From Cryptomeria japonica (lineage: Eukaryota > Streptophyta > Pinopsida > Cupressales > Cupressaceae): 64,000 nt of DNA. Shown here one piece after another: positions 47,224 through 57,697 of this stretch. Position 1 is the stretch's first letter. Each line of letters opens with the position of its first letter. Location of the stretch: the NCBI RefSeq assembly GCF_030272615.1, contig NC_081405.1:603551177-603615176 (forward strand). Direction: 5' to 3'. Both the position numbers and the translations under genes were made by a program. Below the pieces are notes generated by a model. The model saw only the letters and a list, made by a program, of their open reading frames with translations. It made no database searches and was not told the DNA's origin.

Positions 47224-48063
47224 TTATTTTTGTCCCTGAGGCCGTTGGTGCAGCTGTCGTTCACGGTACGGTTTCAATTCAGAGTCGTTCACAACCTCGA
47301 GCACCGGTTTTCCGTCCAATGTTGTCAACCGGATGGCCCCGTTGGCCTCGACTTCGCGAATTCGGAAGGGTCCTAGCCATCTCACCTTAAAATTCCCTGG
47401 TTTGATCTCGTTTTTCCCATTGTATTTCAAAACCAGCTGTCTCGGGGTGAATTTGACCTGTTTTAAATGCTTGTCGTGCCATACTTTTCTTCTTGCTTGT
47501 GCGGCTTCCGTGGCCCACTGCGCCACCATTCGATGCTAGTCCAGTTTGTTCAAGTTGTAAAGCCTCTCCCGCAGGCTTTCCATGTCTCCGAGTCTATTTT
47601 CAATTGCTATTCGGAGGCTCGGTACCATAAATTCGATAGGCACCACAGCTTCCTGATCGTACATCAGTTGAAATGGGGTTTGACCGGTGGTCACCTTGTA
47701 AGTCATTCTATAGGCCCATAATACGGAGGGTAACTTCTCTTCCCAGTCTTCCTTTTCTACTCCGCGGGACTTGTAGATTACCGACACCAATATTTTATTC
47801 GTGGCCTCGGCCTGCTCATTCGCACGTGGGTAGTACGGGCTCGATAATGAGTGGAAAATATTAAACTCTGTGGTCAACAGCCTTATGACATGGTTCACAA
47901 AGTGGCCCTCTCAGTCACTGATCAACTGAATAGGTATGCCATATCGTGTGATGATTTGTTCATAGATAAATTTAGCTGTGCTTACTGCGGAGTTATCCGG
48001 AAGAGCCCTCACCTCTACCCACTTAGTCAAGTATTTTGTTGCAACCACAATGTAACGGCACTG
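47224..48063 (-). pseudogene. Gypsy integrase core and C terminus
   Basis: Same frame as RT but interrupted by TGA at 48066-48064 and 47913-47911 and TAG at 47538-47536. The first catalytic Asp is just upstream in WGLDFVGS. The second lies in LISD-stop-EGHFVN, and the Glu in ANEQAEATNK after SSPYYPR. The C-terminal part has VRWLGPFRI and ends ELKPYRERQLHQ with a natural TAG-type stop at 47224. No chromodomain is visible, in keeping with Athila/Tat-type elements. Role: strand transfer of the cDNA. Confidence 0.88.
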
Positions 48064-49677
48064 TCATGTGCGGCTAGCCTTAAGCGACCCTACAAAGTCG
48101 AGTCCCCATTGTTCGAAGAGTTCTTGTGCGTGCGAAGGGTTGAGGGGCATGAAGTCCCGCTTCAAAGGTTTGTCTACCCGTTGGCAAGTGTCGCACCCCA
48201 CGACCCACTCCCTAGCATCGTGATGTACGGTTGGCCACCATAGTCCTGCCAGAAGCACCTTGCGGGCAGTAGTGTCTGGGCCCATATGTCCGCCTACAGG
48301 TCCTTCGTGTGCCTCCCTTAATACACTGGGGACTTCTTCCTCCATGACACAACGCCTTAGTACCTGGTCTGGCCCTTTTTTGTAGAGTAAGCCATTGATC
48401 AGTGAAAAGGTCCTGCTCCTTAGTACTAACTTTCTTCGTTCCCCTGGGGGCATATCCCCCGGAAATCGGGGCGTCGACAAGTACTCTCCAATCTTCTTGT
48501 ACCACGAAGGGAGTACGGCTATTTGGAACAAGTGTGCATCCGGGAAATCATCATTTACTCCCTCTGGAGGTTCCCTCGACTTAATCCGGGACAGCTGATC
48601 GGCTATGACATAGCTTCGCCCCGGTCTTACCACAATTGTAAATGTGAACTCCTGTAGTAGCAATAGCCAACGGCTTATCCTCCCTTGGATAATAGGCTTG
48701 TTTACCAAGTACATGAGTGCTTGGTGGTCTACGTAAAATGTGAATGGTGTAGCGAGTAGGTAATGACGGAATTTCTGTACGGCATAGACCATGTCGAGGG
48801 CTTTGCGTTCTATGGTAGTGTAGTTCTTTTCAGCCTTCGAGAGCAACCTGCTCGCAAAATAAACGGGATGGTCCAACCCGTGTCCTACCTGGGCTAATGT
48901 AAGCCCAATGGCAAAATTTGAAGCATCCACGTGAACATGGAATTCCTTATCCCAGTTCGGGTATGCCAGTATGGGTGCTCCCATCAATCTCGTCTTCAGC
49001 TCTTCAAATGCATTGCTCTGTGGCTTTGTCCAGATGTATGGCTCCCCCTTCCATGTCAAACTATCCAGCGAGTGGGACACCTCAGCAAAGTTCTTGATGA
49101 ACCTCCTGTAGTACCCTATATGACCAAGGAAGGACTTTACCCTGGTGACGTCCGTATGAGGTTCCATTTCTACTATGACTCGAATCTTGTCAAGGTCCGT
49201 TTTCAATCCTTCTTTACACACAATGTGCCCAAGCAATCTAACCTGTCGTACCATGAATCTACATTTCTTCGGATTAAGGGCCAACCGTGCCCTTCGACAT
49301 CTCTCCAGGCACTCCCTGAGGGCTTTTAGGTGGATGTCCTGTCCGCTGTAGATAGACCAATCGTCCAGGAAGGCTTTGAAGTTCCCCACGGACATCTTGT
49401 CGAAGATGTGCAAGATGATGCGCTGAAAGGTCGCGGGTGCATTACATAGACCGAAGGGCATTCGGTTGTATGCATACACACCATCCTTCACCACAAAGGT
49501 CGTTTTCAACTTATCCTCCTCGGCGATGGATACCTGGTTGTACCGAGAGAACCCATCCATGAAAGAATAGATTTCATGTCTAGCCACTTCCTCGAGGATG
49601 TTGTCGGTGAAGGGTATGGGAAACAGGTCTTTAATAGTGACAGCGTTTAGACACCGGAAGTCTACACAAATCCGGAT
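48064..49677 (-). pseudogene. Gypsy reverse transcriptase, RNase H and integrase zinc domain
   Basis: Long open stretch following a TAG at 49680-49678. RT motifs are YNRMPFGLCNAPATFQ and the catalytic FLDDWSIYS (the F-L-D-D variant typical of this lineage). RNase H has FHVHVDASNFAIG and TIERKALDMVYAV. The integrase HHCC finger follows: REAHEGPVGGHMG and GCDTCQR, then the first catalytic Asp. It would copy genomic RNA into DNA inside cytoplasmic particles. The domain is nearly intact, one of the better preserved enzymes in the window. Confidence 0.92.
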
Positions 49678-51645
49678 CTAATTGACCTCTTTCTTGAGGG
49701 AAATCACGATGGGAGACACCCATTCGCTTGTCTGTACTTTGAAGAATATGCCCGCTTCCAACATTTGCTCAATTTCGTCATTCACCCGTGCAGCATAATT
49801 TTTATTCATACGGTAAGGTTGCTTCCTTACCGGTTGGGCTCCCGGTACCAATGTTATGCGGTGTACACATAGCTCTGGGGGCACGCCCTTCAGGTCCTTG
49901 TACGTCCATGCAAAAACATTCTTGTATTCAAGGAAAATTTTGAAGGTTGCGGCCTTCAGCACTGGATTCCAGTCATCTCCGACAAGGATGATCTTGGGGT
50001 CACTCATCCCCCCAAGATTTGTCTCCTTCAAATTGGCTTCCTGATATTTAATAGGCTCCCCCTTCGGGGACTGGTGTGTCGGCGTCTCATTCACCGAGGC
50101 CTCCCCTTCCTTGTACTCTCCATACTCTGGGGGAAATATATCTGGTTCTTCCTCGATGCTCAATACATTGCACGAGGGTGTAAATAATTCATAATCTCCC
50201 ATTTGCCAGTGGAAGAGGCCATTCAAGGAGTCCCCGTCATCCCCCGAGCATGCTTCCAGTTCTAACACCCCTCCGCCATTGTGCTCCATGTTGCGTCCGT
50301 CTCCACCCTCACCCAGCTGGTCTCCCTCTGATTCCGAGTCGGAGGAGGATGCTAACTCCTCGCTCACCATCTGTGTACGGAGATCGATCATGTACTTCAT
50401 CCCCGTGTTTTCCAAGGAAAGAGTATTCCGCTTCCAGTTATGGTTTGCCTTTGCTGCAATGAGCCACCCACGCCCGAGAATGGCGTCATACCCTTTCTGC
50501 TTTAGCGGAATCACTAAAAAATCCAGCACGAATGGCTGCATGCCAATCATCACCCGCTGGCCCATGAGGGTACCAAGGGGTTTAATCCCTTGTTGATCTA
50601 CCCCTAGTAGGTTGAACGTGGGAGGCCACAATGCAGGCTTTCCTAGTTTTTTCCATGTCGCCTCTGGGAGCACATTTACTCCTGACCCTCCATCCACAAT
50701 AGTGTCCGTCAAGGTAATCCCGAGGATGCCCATTTCCACCACCGCCGGTTGGCGTCCGCTGTTGACTACTAACAACATGGGGTCGACCGTGGGGCTTACG
50801 ACCTTCCTCGTTTTCACTTGTGTGGGTACAGAGTTTAAGATAGTTGTTTTCAACTGCGGCATGGTTTTAAGGAGGTCTTGAATCTTCACGAGTACCTCCA
50901 ATTGCAATATTTGCCGTAAGATTCTCTCTTCTCCCCTCGTCCATGACGGGCTTGCGGCCTCGTGGCTGTTTTGTCCATGTGCGGCCATTTCCTTTGTGAT
51001 CTCGTCTCTTGCTTCCCGCACTCTCTTAGTCTTCGTGCGAGGATCTAGGTATACAGCCTTTTTGGCCTGTGCCCTTGTGATTGCCAACACTTCCGCCTTT
51101 GTAGGTTCTATGTTCAAAAGGTTTACTCCTGGCTTAGGGCAATTTGCGTCCTCATGGTCGCCTGGCCCACACCATTGGCAGAGGTGCTGAGGGGTGTCTT
51201 CCTTCGTGCAATCCCGGGCGAAGTGCCCCCACTGATTGCAGGCCCTACATTGGATCATTGGCCAGCCCTTGGCGTTATACTGAACATGGCTTCGGTTATT
51301 GTTATTGTTGTTATTCCTTCCACCGCCGCGTCTGTTGTCTCGATAACCTTCAGATGATGTCGTTGTGTTGGTTTGTTGGGTCGTACCCACTGGTGCGGAT
51401 GTTGTGGCCTGCTCAGGGAACAGCACTTGCGTACTTCGGGCCTTCATATTGTATGGGCACTCCTTGATGGAGTGTCCCATTACTTGGCAAATTTCGCGAA
51501 AGGCCTTCTTCGAGCATGTACCCTTCGTATGTCCTTCCTCCTTGCACTCCGTGCACCACACGTCTCCTTCGGTCCGACTAGTAGAGCCTTTCATCCCTTT
51601 AAATTCCCTCATCATGCGCTCCATGTCCTTCTGCAGGGTCGTCAC
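49678..51645 (-). pseudogene. Gypsy Gag C-terminal region with zinc knuckles, protease and start of RT
   Basis: 655 codons open. Four Cys/His knuckles occur in the first ~170 residues (CTECKEEGHTKGTC, CQVMGHSIKEC, CRACNQWGHFARDC, CQWCGPGDHEDANC), more than the one or two usual for plant gypsy Gag. The aspartic protease site is IVDGGSGVNVLPEATW with the later AILGRGWL flap-type motif. The end enters RT (PYRMNKNYAARVNDEIEQML) and stops at TAG 49680-49678, in frame with RT proper. A single nonsense codon separates it from the next segment. Confidence 0.9.
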
Positions 51646-52207
51646 TTTCTTTTTCTACCCCTCGTTACCACTCTCATCCGAGGAAGAATCATTTTCCTCA
51701 GAGGACTTCCCCTTTTTCTTGGACGTTTTGTATTCACTTTCTAAGTCCATAGCCCTGTTGTATGCGTCATCGTATGACGAAGGAGGGACTATTTTCATTT
51801 TCCTCTTCAAACTGGGTTTTAGGCCTTCTACGAACCACCTCTTCTTGAGTCCGTCGGCCGGGTGACTCTCCATTTTCCCAATTAGCTCCTTCAGGTGCCT
51901 TCCGTAGGCATGGACTAATTCCTTTTGTCCTTGTTTAGTGTTGTATATCTCTACCACTATTTCATTATCATCCCGAAGTAGGCAGAACTCCTTCTCGAAG
52001 GCTTTCCGCAGCGTGTCCCATGTGGCCATTGTAGTTTTGTTAATATCTGAGTACCAATCGATGGCGACTCCCCATAATGTTGTTGGGAATTGCGTCATCC
52101 ATTCGTCTTGGTCTATGACACCATTGGCCGCCCATATGGTTTCGCAGGTTCTGCAGATCCTCCTTCCCGTCGCCCGTGAATTTTGGCAGCTTCTGCCTAT
52201 TGGCCAT
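51646..52207 (-). pseudogene. gag: Gypsy Gag capsid-like region
   Basis: The start MANRQKLPKFTGDGKEDL is at 52207. A frameshift near 52140 leads to the frame with WMTQFPTTLWGVAIDWYSD, the conserved retrotransposon Gag segment. It then runs through ...WFVEGLKPSLKRKM to an acidic serine-rich end and a TAG at 51657-51655. Beyond that TAG the same frame continues into the zinc knuckles. Capsid formation is the expected role. Confidence 0.85.
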
Positions 52208-52327
52208 TGATGGGGGTCGTGTCCCCGGAGGTGGCTGTGTCTGTCGTGCACCCGCGCCACTCCCTCCCGCGCCGGTGGTGTTTCTTGCTTGAGTGGCTAG
52301 GGGTACAGTGTTTTGTCTGCCGTGTGT

Positions 52328-53299
52328 CTAGGGCTCCTCCGCACCTACAGTTATACGATTGCCCTCACCTCCGTTCTCACCCGTGTCCGCTGCTGGCTCC
52401 CTTCGATGGTCCTCATTGCACGACGTAAGGGATAAGTTCTGGAACTGATCCCGGGTCTCTTCGACCAAATTCCCTCGTAGCCTTGTTTCCTCCAAAAACT
52501 CTTCATGGCTTCTCACCCTACGGTGTTCTGGTGACGTGTAGAAATTTCCCTCAGCTTCTGCACCCTCCGTGACACCTCCTTGGTTCCCCTCGGGCCACCC
52601 TTCGACAGGTCGTCCTTCGGCAAGTTGCCTCAAACTCCTCCTACGTTCTACTTGTTGTTCCAGAATCAAGGCCCTTTGTGCGACCTCCCACTCCTCAGTT
52701 TGTGCTTTCTTATTTCTATCTTTGTTTAATAGGTTGGGCATTAATTCTCGTACATCCCCATAAATAGCAACATCATATGAAAATAGAACACTTCTTTATT
52801 AATTCATCCCATCGGATACAATTTGTGTCAATAGTACGACACCATTATTATAGAATGTTCTTTATTCCTCCTGGAGGTTCAGGATTCAATTTCCCCTTGG
52901 CCTCGTGCCATCACACTCCGCTTCCCAGCAACGACTATTTTCTTCATACTGTTGGAGGACTTGTTGGCATCGCTCCTCACGGGCAATCTCCTCCAGGCGA
53001 GTTCGTTGTGCCAATGATGCCTGTGCAAGCAACTGGGGGAGGTGGTTCATCAACTGATTCGCTGCGGGGCTAACTTCCAGTGCGGTCCACACTGCACTTG
53101 TTGGGACGTCAGCCTCCATGGCCTCCCTTCGGACGTAGGTTTCGATGGCCACCTAAAGCAGGATTCAGAATTCCCTCGTTGCAGTGTCTTCTCCGTCGTA
53201 GAGCTCTGTTTGCGCGTCGTCGGCCTCTGGGTTAATCTCACCAACGGGTAGGCCCATCGTGTCTGTGCGCCATCCGCTCCTTCCTTTCTCGAGTATGTC
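52328..53299 (-). pseudogene. Gypsy leader and Gag N-terminal frames
   Basis: Two open stretches on the minus strand, 53152-52886 (MAIETYVRREAMEAD...) and 52741-52328 (MPNLLNKDRNKK...), both rich in Glu, Arg and Gln and predicted helical. They lie between the primer-binding site and the capsid region, so they are either an extended Gag N terminus or a separate leader protein. Frameshifts and stops separate them from each other and from Gag. Confidence 0.55.
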
Positions 53300-53316
53300 T
53301 AAGCAACAACGCCAAA
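53300..53316 (-). promoter_or_regulatory. Gypsy primer-binding site
   Basis: On the minus strand TTTGGCGTTGTTGCTTA follows the LTR end ...GGCAAACA. It resembles TGGCGCCGTTGCC of Athila/Tat elements with C-to-T differences. The exact tRNA was not determined. Confidence 0.6.
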
Positions 53317-53413
53317 TGTTTGCCACATACGGTAAATGATTAAACGCAAAAAGCAAATGCACATATCATAATGGAAGTATATCGAAGAACCAGTTTCTGT
53401 ATTAATTCAACAA

Positions 53414-55388
53414 TGAAGAGCACACGATTATACTGAGAGGGGGGGTGAATCAGTATAATAATCTTTTTCAATTTAATACTTTGTAATCAATTAAAATAAG
53501 CATGCATATGAACACAATAACACAAGATTTAAGTGGAAACTCAATGTGGGAGAAAACCACTGAAAATGTTTGCTATATATATATTTCTTTTACAATGTTT
53601 GTGAGCACCAACTCACTGGAAGCACCAACTCCCCAATCTGATTTTGTGAGCACCAACCCACTGGAAGCACCAACTCCCCAATCTGATTCTGTGAGCACCA
53701 ACCCACCGGAAGCACCAACTCCCCAATCTGATTCTGTGAGCACCAACCCACTGCACTTAAATATTAAATTCCACCTTGACAATGTTGCTTCTTCAACGGA
53801 TGATGGACATTATTTCTTTCCTCAAATCTGATTTTATTTCTCTCCTTAATGTGTTCCTATCTGCTGTAAGAATGTTTACAAAACATGCTTCATAGTTTGT
53901 ATTAAGAAGGCTCTACAAATCTGCCTTTAAATTTGTATAATCTTCTTCTATATCTGCTGCAATATACTCAGAAATCTGCTTCATCTTAATTTCTCATTCT
54001 GCTGTATATCTCTTCAAATTTCCATGCCCTCATCCAAAATATATTCCTTTTATTTTATTCTTCACTCCTCACATATTCCTCTTTTTTTCAACAAATGAAT
54101 GGTATCTCTTTATATATCTTACTTCTGCCTCTTCATGAAGGGAAGCCTTCCTTAGAAATTAATCTCATTTTATAAAGGCACGACCTTTAAGAAATGATTG
54201 TTGCCTTACATAAATATAATCGCTGCACCTCATAACTAATATATTACTGCTTTTTATTTTTGTTAATCACAACTCATATGTTAATTCTTTCTCTTCATAA
54301 CATCATCGCTTTCTTTTAGTTATTCACGGCACTAATATTGTTTGTTTATTAAATAGATCGATTCTTTAGCAAGTCGCCACCTTATAGTTTTGTTAATTCT
54401 TAAACTAGTCGATTCCTTTTTCTTGTGATCACTTCCTTTACACTAATTCGCTTACCATATCGCTAGTTTACCTCCTTATTTGCTTAGCACACCTGATTCC
54501 TGCCATTCATGATCTGATTATTTTCCTTGGGCTTGAGTTAGGTCACAGTTCATTCTTTATTGCTCATCGACTCCTCTTCAGTCACTGTATTCTTTATAAT
54601 CACAGACTTTGAATTATACAGATCGCTGCATACTCCTACCCATGCCCTTCTCTACTTCATGCTAATGAGTTTTCTCCCGTCTATGGTATTCTCACGATTC
54701 TTCTTTCATCCACAAAAAGAACACAAATATAAGCGCTGCTTTAATGATAACGAGCCGACCATATCAAGAGCTGACGTGAATATACCAGCATTTGTCTTTT
54801 TCTAATCTCTGCATGACTCGATTTTTAATTCCTTGCTTTATCGCCTTCAATTTAAATGGATGTCTTTTGCTTTTATTTAATCGCTCCAAATTATGATAAT
54901 ATTTGTTCCTTCAATTTAATCGTATCATTTATTAGTTCTCATTCCACCCAATGTGGCAGCCTGTGTAATGCTGACTTTGTATCAATATCGTTGTCTTCCA
55001 TGACCAAATGTTTGACAGAAATCATGCCCTTTCATCAACGTCGATATTCCTTTGAACTCTTTGGACTCCACAGAAAAAACATTAACCGACTTGCTGTATA
55101 TTACATCGTTGATATTCTTATATTATTAATCGCCGCTCTTCATTGTGCTACATATAGATGATTTTAATTACTGAAATTATAATATGGTATTTGAACACTC
55201 CGTAATTCTTCTTTTGGTATAGTCATGTCTTTGTGCTTTCTCAATCATGAAGACGGTGGCTTTCTGCATAGCATCTATTCCTCTGCATAGAGTATACTGT
55301 AGGTTCGACTTGTAGGCTGTAGGTGTAGATGTGTATATATGTGCTAAGTCTTTAGTCTTTAATGACATCAATGACAATATTTCCATCA
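53414..55388 (+). mobile_element. Solo LTR B (TGAAGAGCAC family)
   Basis: 1975 bp inserted in the gypsy LTR. It starts TGAAGAGCACACG, ends ATATTTCCATCA, and has target duplication AACAA/AACAG (53409-53413 and 55389-55393, one substitution). The uninterrupted gypsy LTR (44072 region) shows a single copy of the target. Its beginning and end match solo LTR A, but the interior is about 0.9 kb shorter. An open frame (53502-53831) is only the translation of its internal 45-bp repeats. Both solo LTRs are rich in TTAATCGCTG-like words. Confidence 0.85.
53600..53760. repeat. 45-bp minisatellite inside solo LTR B
   Basis: GTGAGCACCAAC units start at 53601, 53646, 53691 and 53736, exact 45-base steps. 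Each continues CCACTGGAAGCACCAACTCC and ends CCAATCTGATT. Degenerate counterparts occur in solo LTR A (43471-43565). Confidence 0.9.
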
Positions 55389-57697
55389 AACAGTCCATGT
55401 ACATCAAGTGCTTATAACATTAAACTTAGAACGACTATCATGATGATACTAGAAAGGAAAGGTACACAATATATAACTAACTGACTGCCGTAACTTATTA
55501 TTACCGACGACAACATAAGCATAATATGACAACATAACATAATGATTATTCCCGGCATCACCCACAAGATTTCCTTTCTGTTTATAATTTTTGTATCATA
55601 TTTCACACCTAACATTCAGAGCATATATACTTTTGATTATTTCCACAGCATTGTATTTTTTTATTTTAAACTTCACTCACACTCTTCAGTTCGCTTGATT
55701 GTCTGAAAATAATTTCAGAATTATTATTCTCCACTCACACCTTACATACATACTTTCCAAAATGATTTGGACATGTCTTAAATATGTCTTCATGCGTTCA
55801 AAGGATATACCTTTTGAATTTAGGCATCTTCAAGAGACATCACCATTTGATAATCACATCTCTTCATTGTAAATAACTTCTCTTAATCTCACCTTTGTAT
55901 TACACTTGTATTAACTCTTTAACAATTCGCACCCCTTCACTATTCTTAGATCTCACTAAATATTTAATAAATATATTGTATCTTTTATAATCGGATCACT
56001 TCACGATTTAAATCTTTAACAAATCATTTCTTACAATACGTGGATGAGACTTCATAAATGGAATCGCTGATTTAGCGACAATGAGTCAACCATGACTATT
56101 GGACCTTTGCTGACTTGTTTTACATTTCCGCCGACTTCCTTAATAAACAGGGAACCTTTACTCAACAAGTGGACCATTTTAACAAATCAGATGTTATAAT
56201 GTTTGACAAGTCAACTTTGTCTTGATTTTATTAAATTCTCCTTGTATTATGGAATCTCTACCGCCTATGCATAACACTTGTGAAATTTCTGCCCCTTCTA
56301 ATTGTCATTCGATTCCTCAAGAATTTAGTATACTATTAATTGGTCTTAATAAATTCATACCATATTCATATGCTTATTAATATACTTTATTCATTGGCTT
56401 GTGATTATTCTAATATAATTGTTGTCATTCATATTCAGTGCTGTCTCAAGAACTTCTTCACGCGTATTGAGATCTGCTATAATATTTCTTCTTAAATATA
56501 TCATCTTTGATGCTGCTTTTTGGTCTTTTGTGAGTCGTTGTTTATTATTTCTCTTTAATCGTTGCAAGAATTACCATAATCACTGCTTCTTTATTGTCAC
56601 CGAACATTATACCTGTGACCAATATCAACTATCATGACTAATAAAGTATTAGTCTTCCTGACTTTAATCGCTGCATATATTTATTTAAGCTTCATCACTT
56701 TTCATGTCGTCTTTGAACATTATATTCAACGATGCCTTGTTGACTTTAATCGCTGCTCTCCAAGATATTTATATCTCTGTCTGGGCGAGTGCATATCACA
56801 CTGTGGTCGGCCAATCTTAGTCTCTGAATCGCTGTCATTAAACTGATCGTGATTATGGCCTTTCATTGCTTTATCTTTCCTTGGACATAGTTGCTACCAT
56901 ACCAAGTCGACGTTCTTCATGTTTTGTTACCGCTGCTATATTATATGTCACCGTCATATGGTGATTGTTATTTGTAAAGACAAATTCCCATCTTTGCTAA
57001 TCACTTGCTTGTATTATTCAATATTAAGAATCAATTTGCATTGTGAATCGGACTTCATTTGCTGTTGCTTCAAATCACTGCATTATCAGACTTTATTTGT
57101 TGTTGTCTCAATACTCTTTTATCAAATACTCGACAAATTGTCCTTGTTACATTCTTCTATCCTTTATGTTGTCTTAATGTCTGCATTCGACTCTCAATTG
57201 CTCTTTGAATAATTCACTTGTTTCACTATAGCTGTCGCAACATTACTTTACCAGTTTGCTTTTAGATTTCTTATAATGAAGAATCATACTGTCAGACCCG
57301 ATGCCTCTCAAGGAATGTTTTCTTTATTTCTTTCACCATTTTGTCTTCTCATTTACATTAATGAAGACTAAGGTCCTTAAATCAATGATGATTCTATTTG
57401 CCCTCTTATTTATACTGTCAAATAGGTCAACATCAACTTCATATATAGTGCCCGATTTTCTTTGACAAACGCAACATATTTAATATCTTCCACTTAGACT
57501 AATGTAGTCATCTTATATATGGAGATGTCTTCAATTCTAATCATTAATCTAGCCATCGGGATGTTCATGTAGATGTCTTGTACATATAAATCACAACTAT
57601 TCAATTCATATAAATCACAACTATCCATTTCCTTAATCATCATCTTTGACATCAATGACAATATTTCCATCAATTTGATCATTAATTGAAGTAGCTT

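Larger units (their letters stand above)
43978..55560 (-). mobile_element. Ty3/gypsy retrotransposon with extra 3' ORF
   Basis: Minus-strand element with target duplication CCCAC (43973-43977 and 55561-55565). The 3' LTR is 43978-44298 (321 bp) and the 5' LTR 53317-55560 is interrupted by solo LTR B. On the minus strand the LTR runs TGATGTTGCCGGG...GGCAAACA. The primer-binding site next to 53316 reads TTTGGCGTTGTTGC, similar to the TGGCGCCGTTGCC site common in Athila/Tat elements. A polypurine tract CTTGGGGGGGA precedes the 3' LTR. Gene order is Gag, protease, RT, RNase H, integrase, aORF3. It is GC-richer than its surroundings. About 9.6 kb without insertion B. Confidence 0.92.
53317..55560 (-). 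repeat. Gypsy 5' LTR, split by solo LTR B
   Basis: LTR pieces are 53317-53413 and 55394-55560. Together they are about 54 bases shorter than the other LTR because of one internal deletion. At the end TCA follows GGCA directly, lacking three bases present in the other copy. Confidence 0.85.
43226..57672 (+). mobile_element. Solo LTR A (TGAAGAGCAC family), split by the gypsy element
   Basis: It starts TGAAGAGCACGCGG and ends ATATTTCCATCA, with target duplication ATTTG (43221-43225 and 57673-57677). Excluding the gypsy insertion its own length is about 2.86 kb (43226-43977 plus 55561-57672). It has a TTATACTGA...TCAGTATAA hairpin around a G-run near its start, a GTGGAAACC / GGGAGAAAACCAC block, and GTGAGCACCAAC repeats. 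TG...CA ends and a 5-bp duplication without any internal region fit a solo LTR left by recombination. No coding sequence; the parent element is not in the window. Confidence 0.78.

Noticed and set aside
46757-47376. Long plus-strand Cys/Val-rich frames opposite the gypsy spacer
   Set aside because: They lie antisense to the gypsy element in a GC-rich low-complexity stretch. The minus-strand frame is the one contiguous with aORF3, and no domain is visible.
51365-51865. Plus-strand frames of 120-166 codons opposite gypsy Gag
   Set aside because: They are shadows of the Gag zinc-knuckle region on the other strand, with reversed motifs only.
53502-53831. Plus-strand frame with repeated EAPTPQSD
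   Set aside because: This is the translation of the 45-bp minisatellite inside a noncoding solo LTR. The copy in solo LTR A does not keep the frame.
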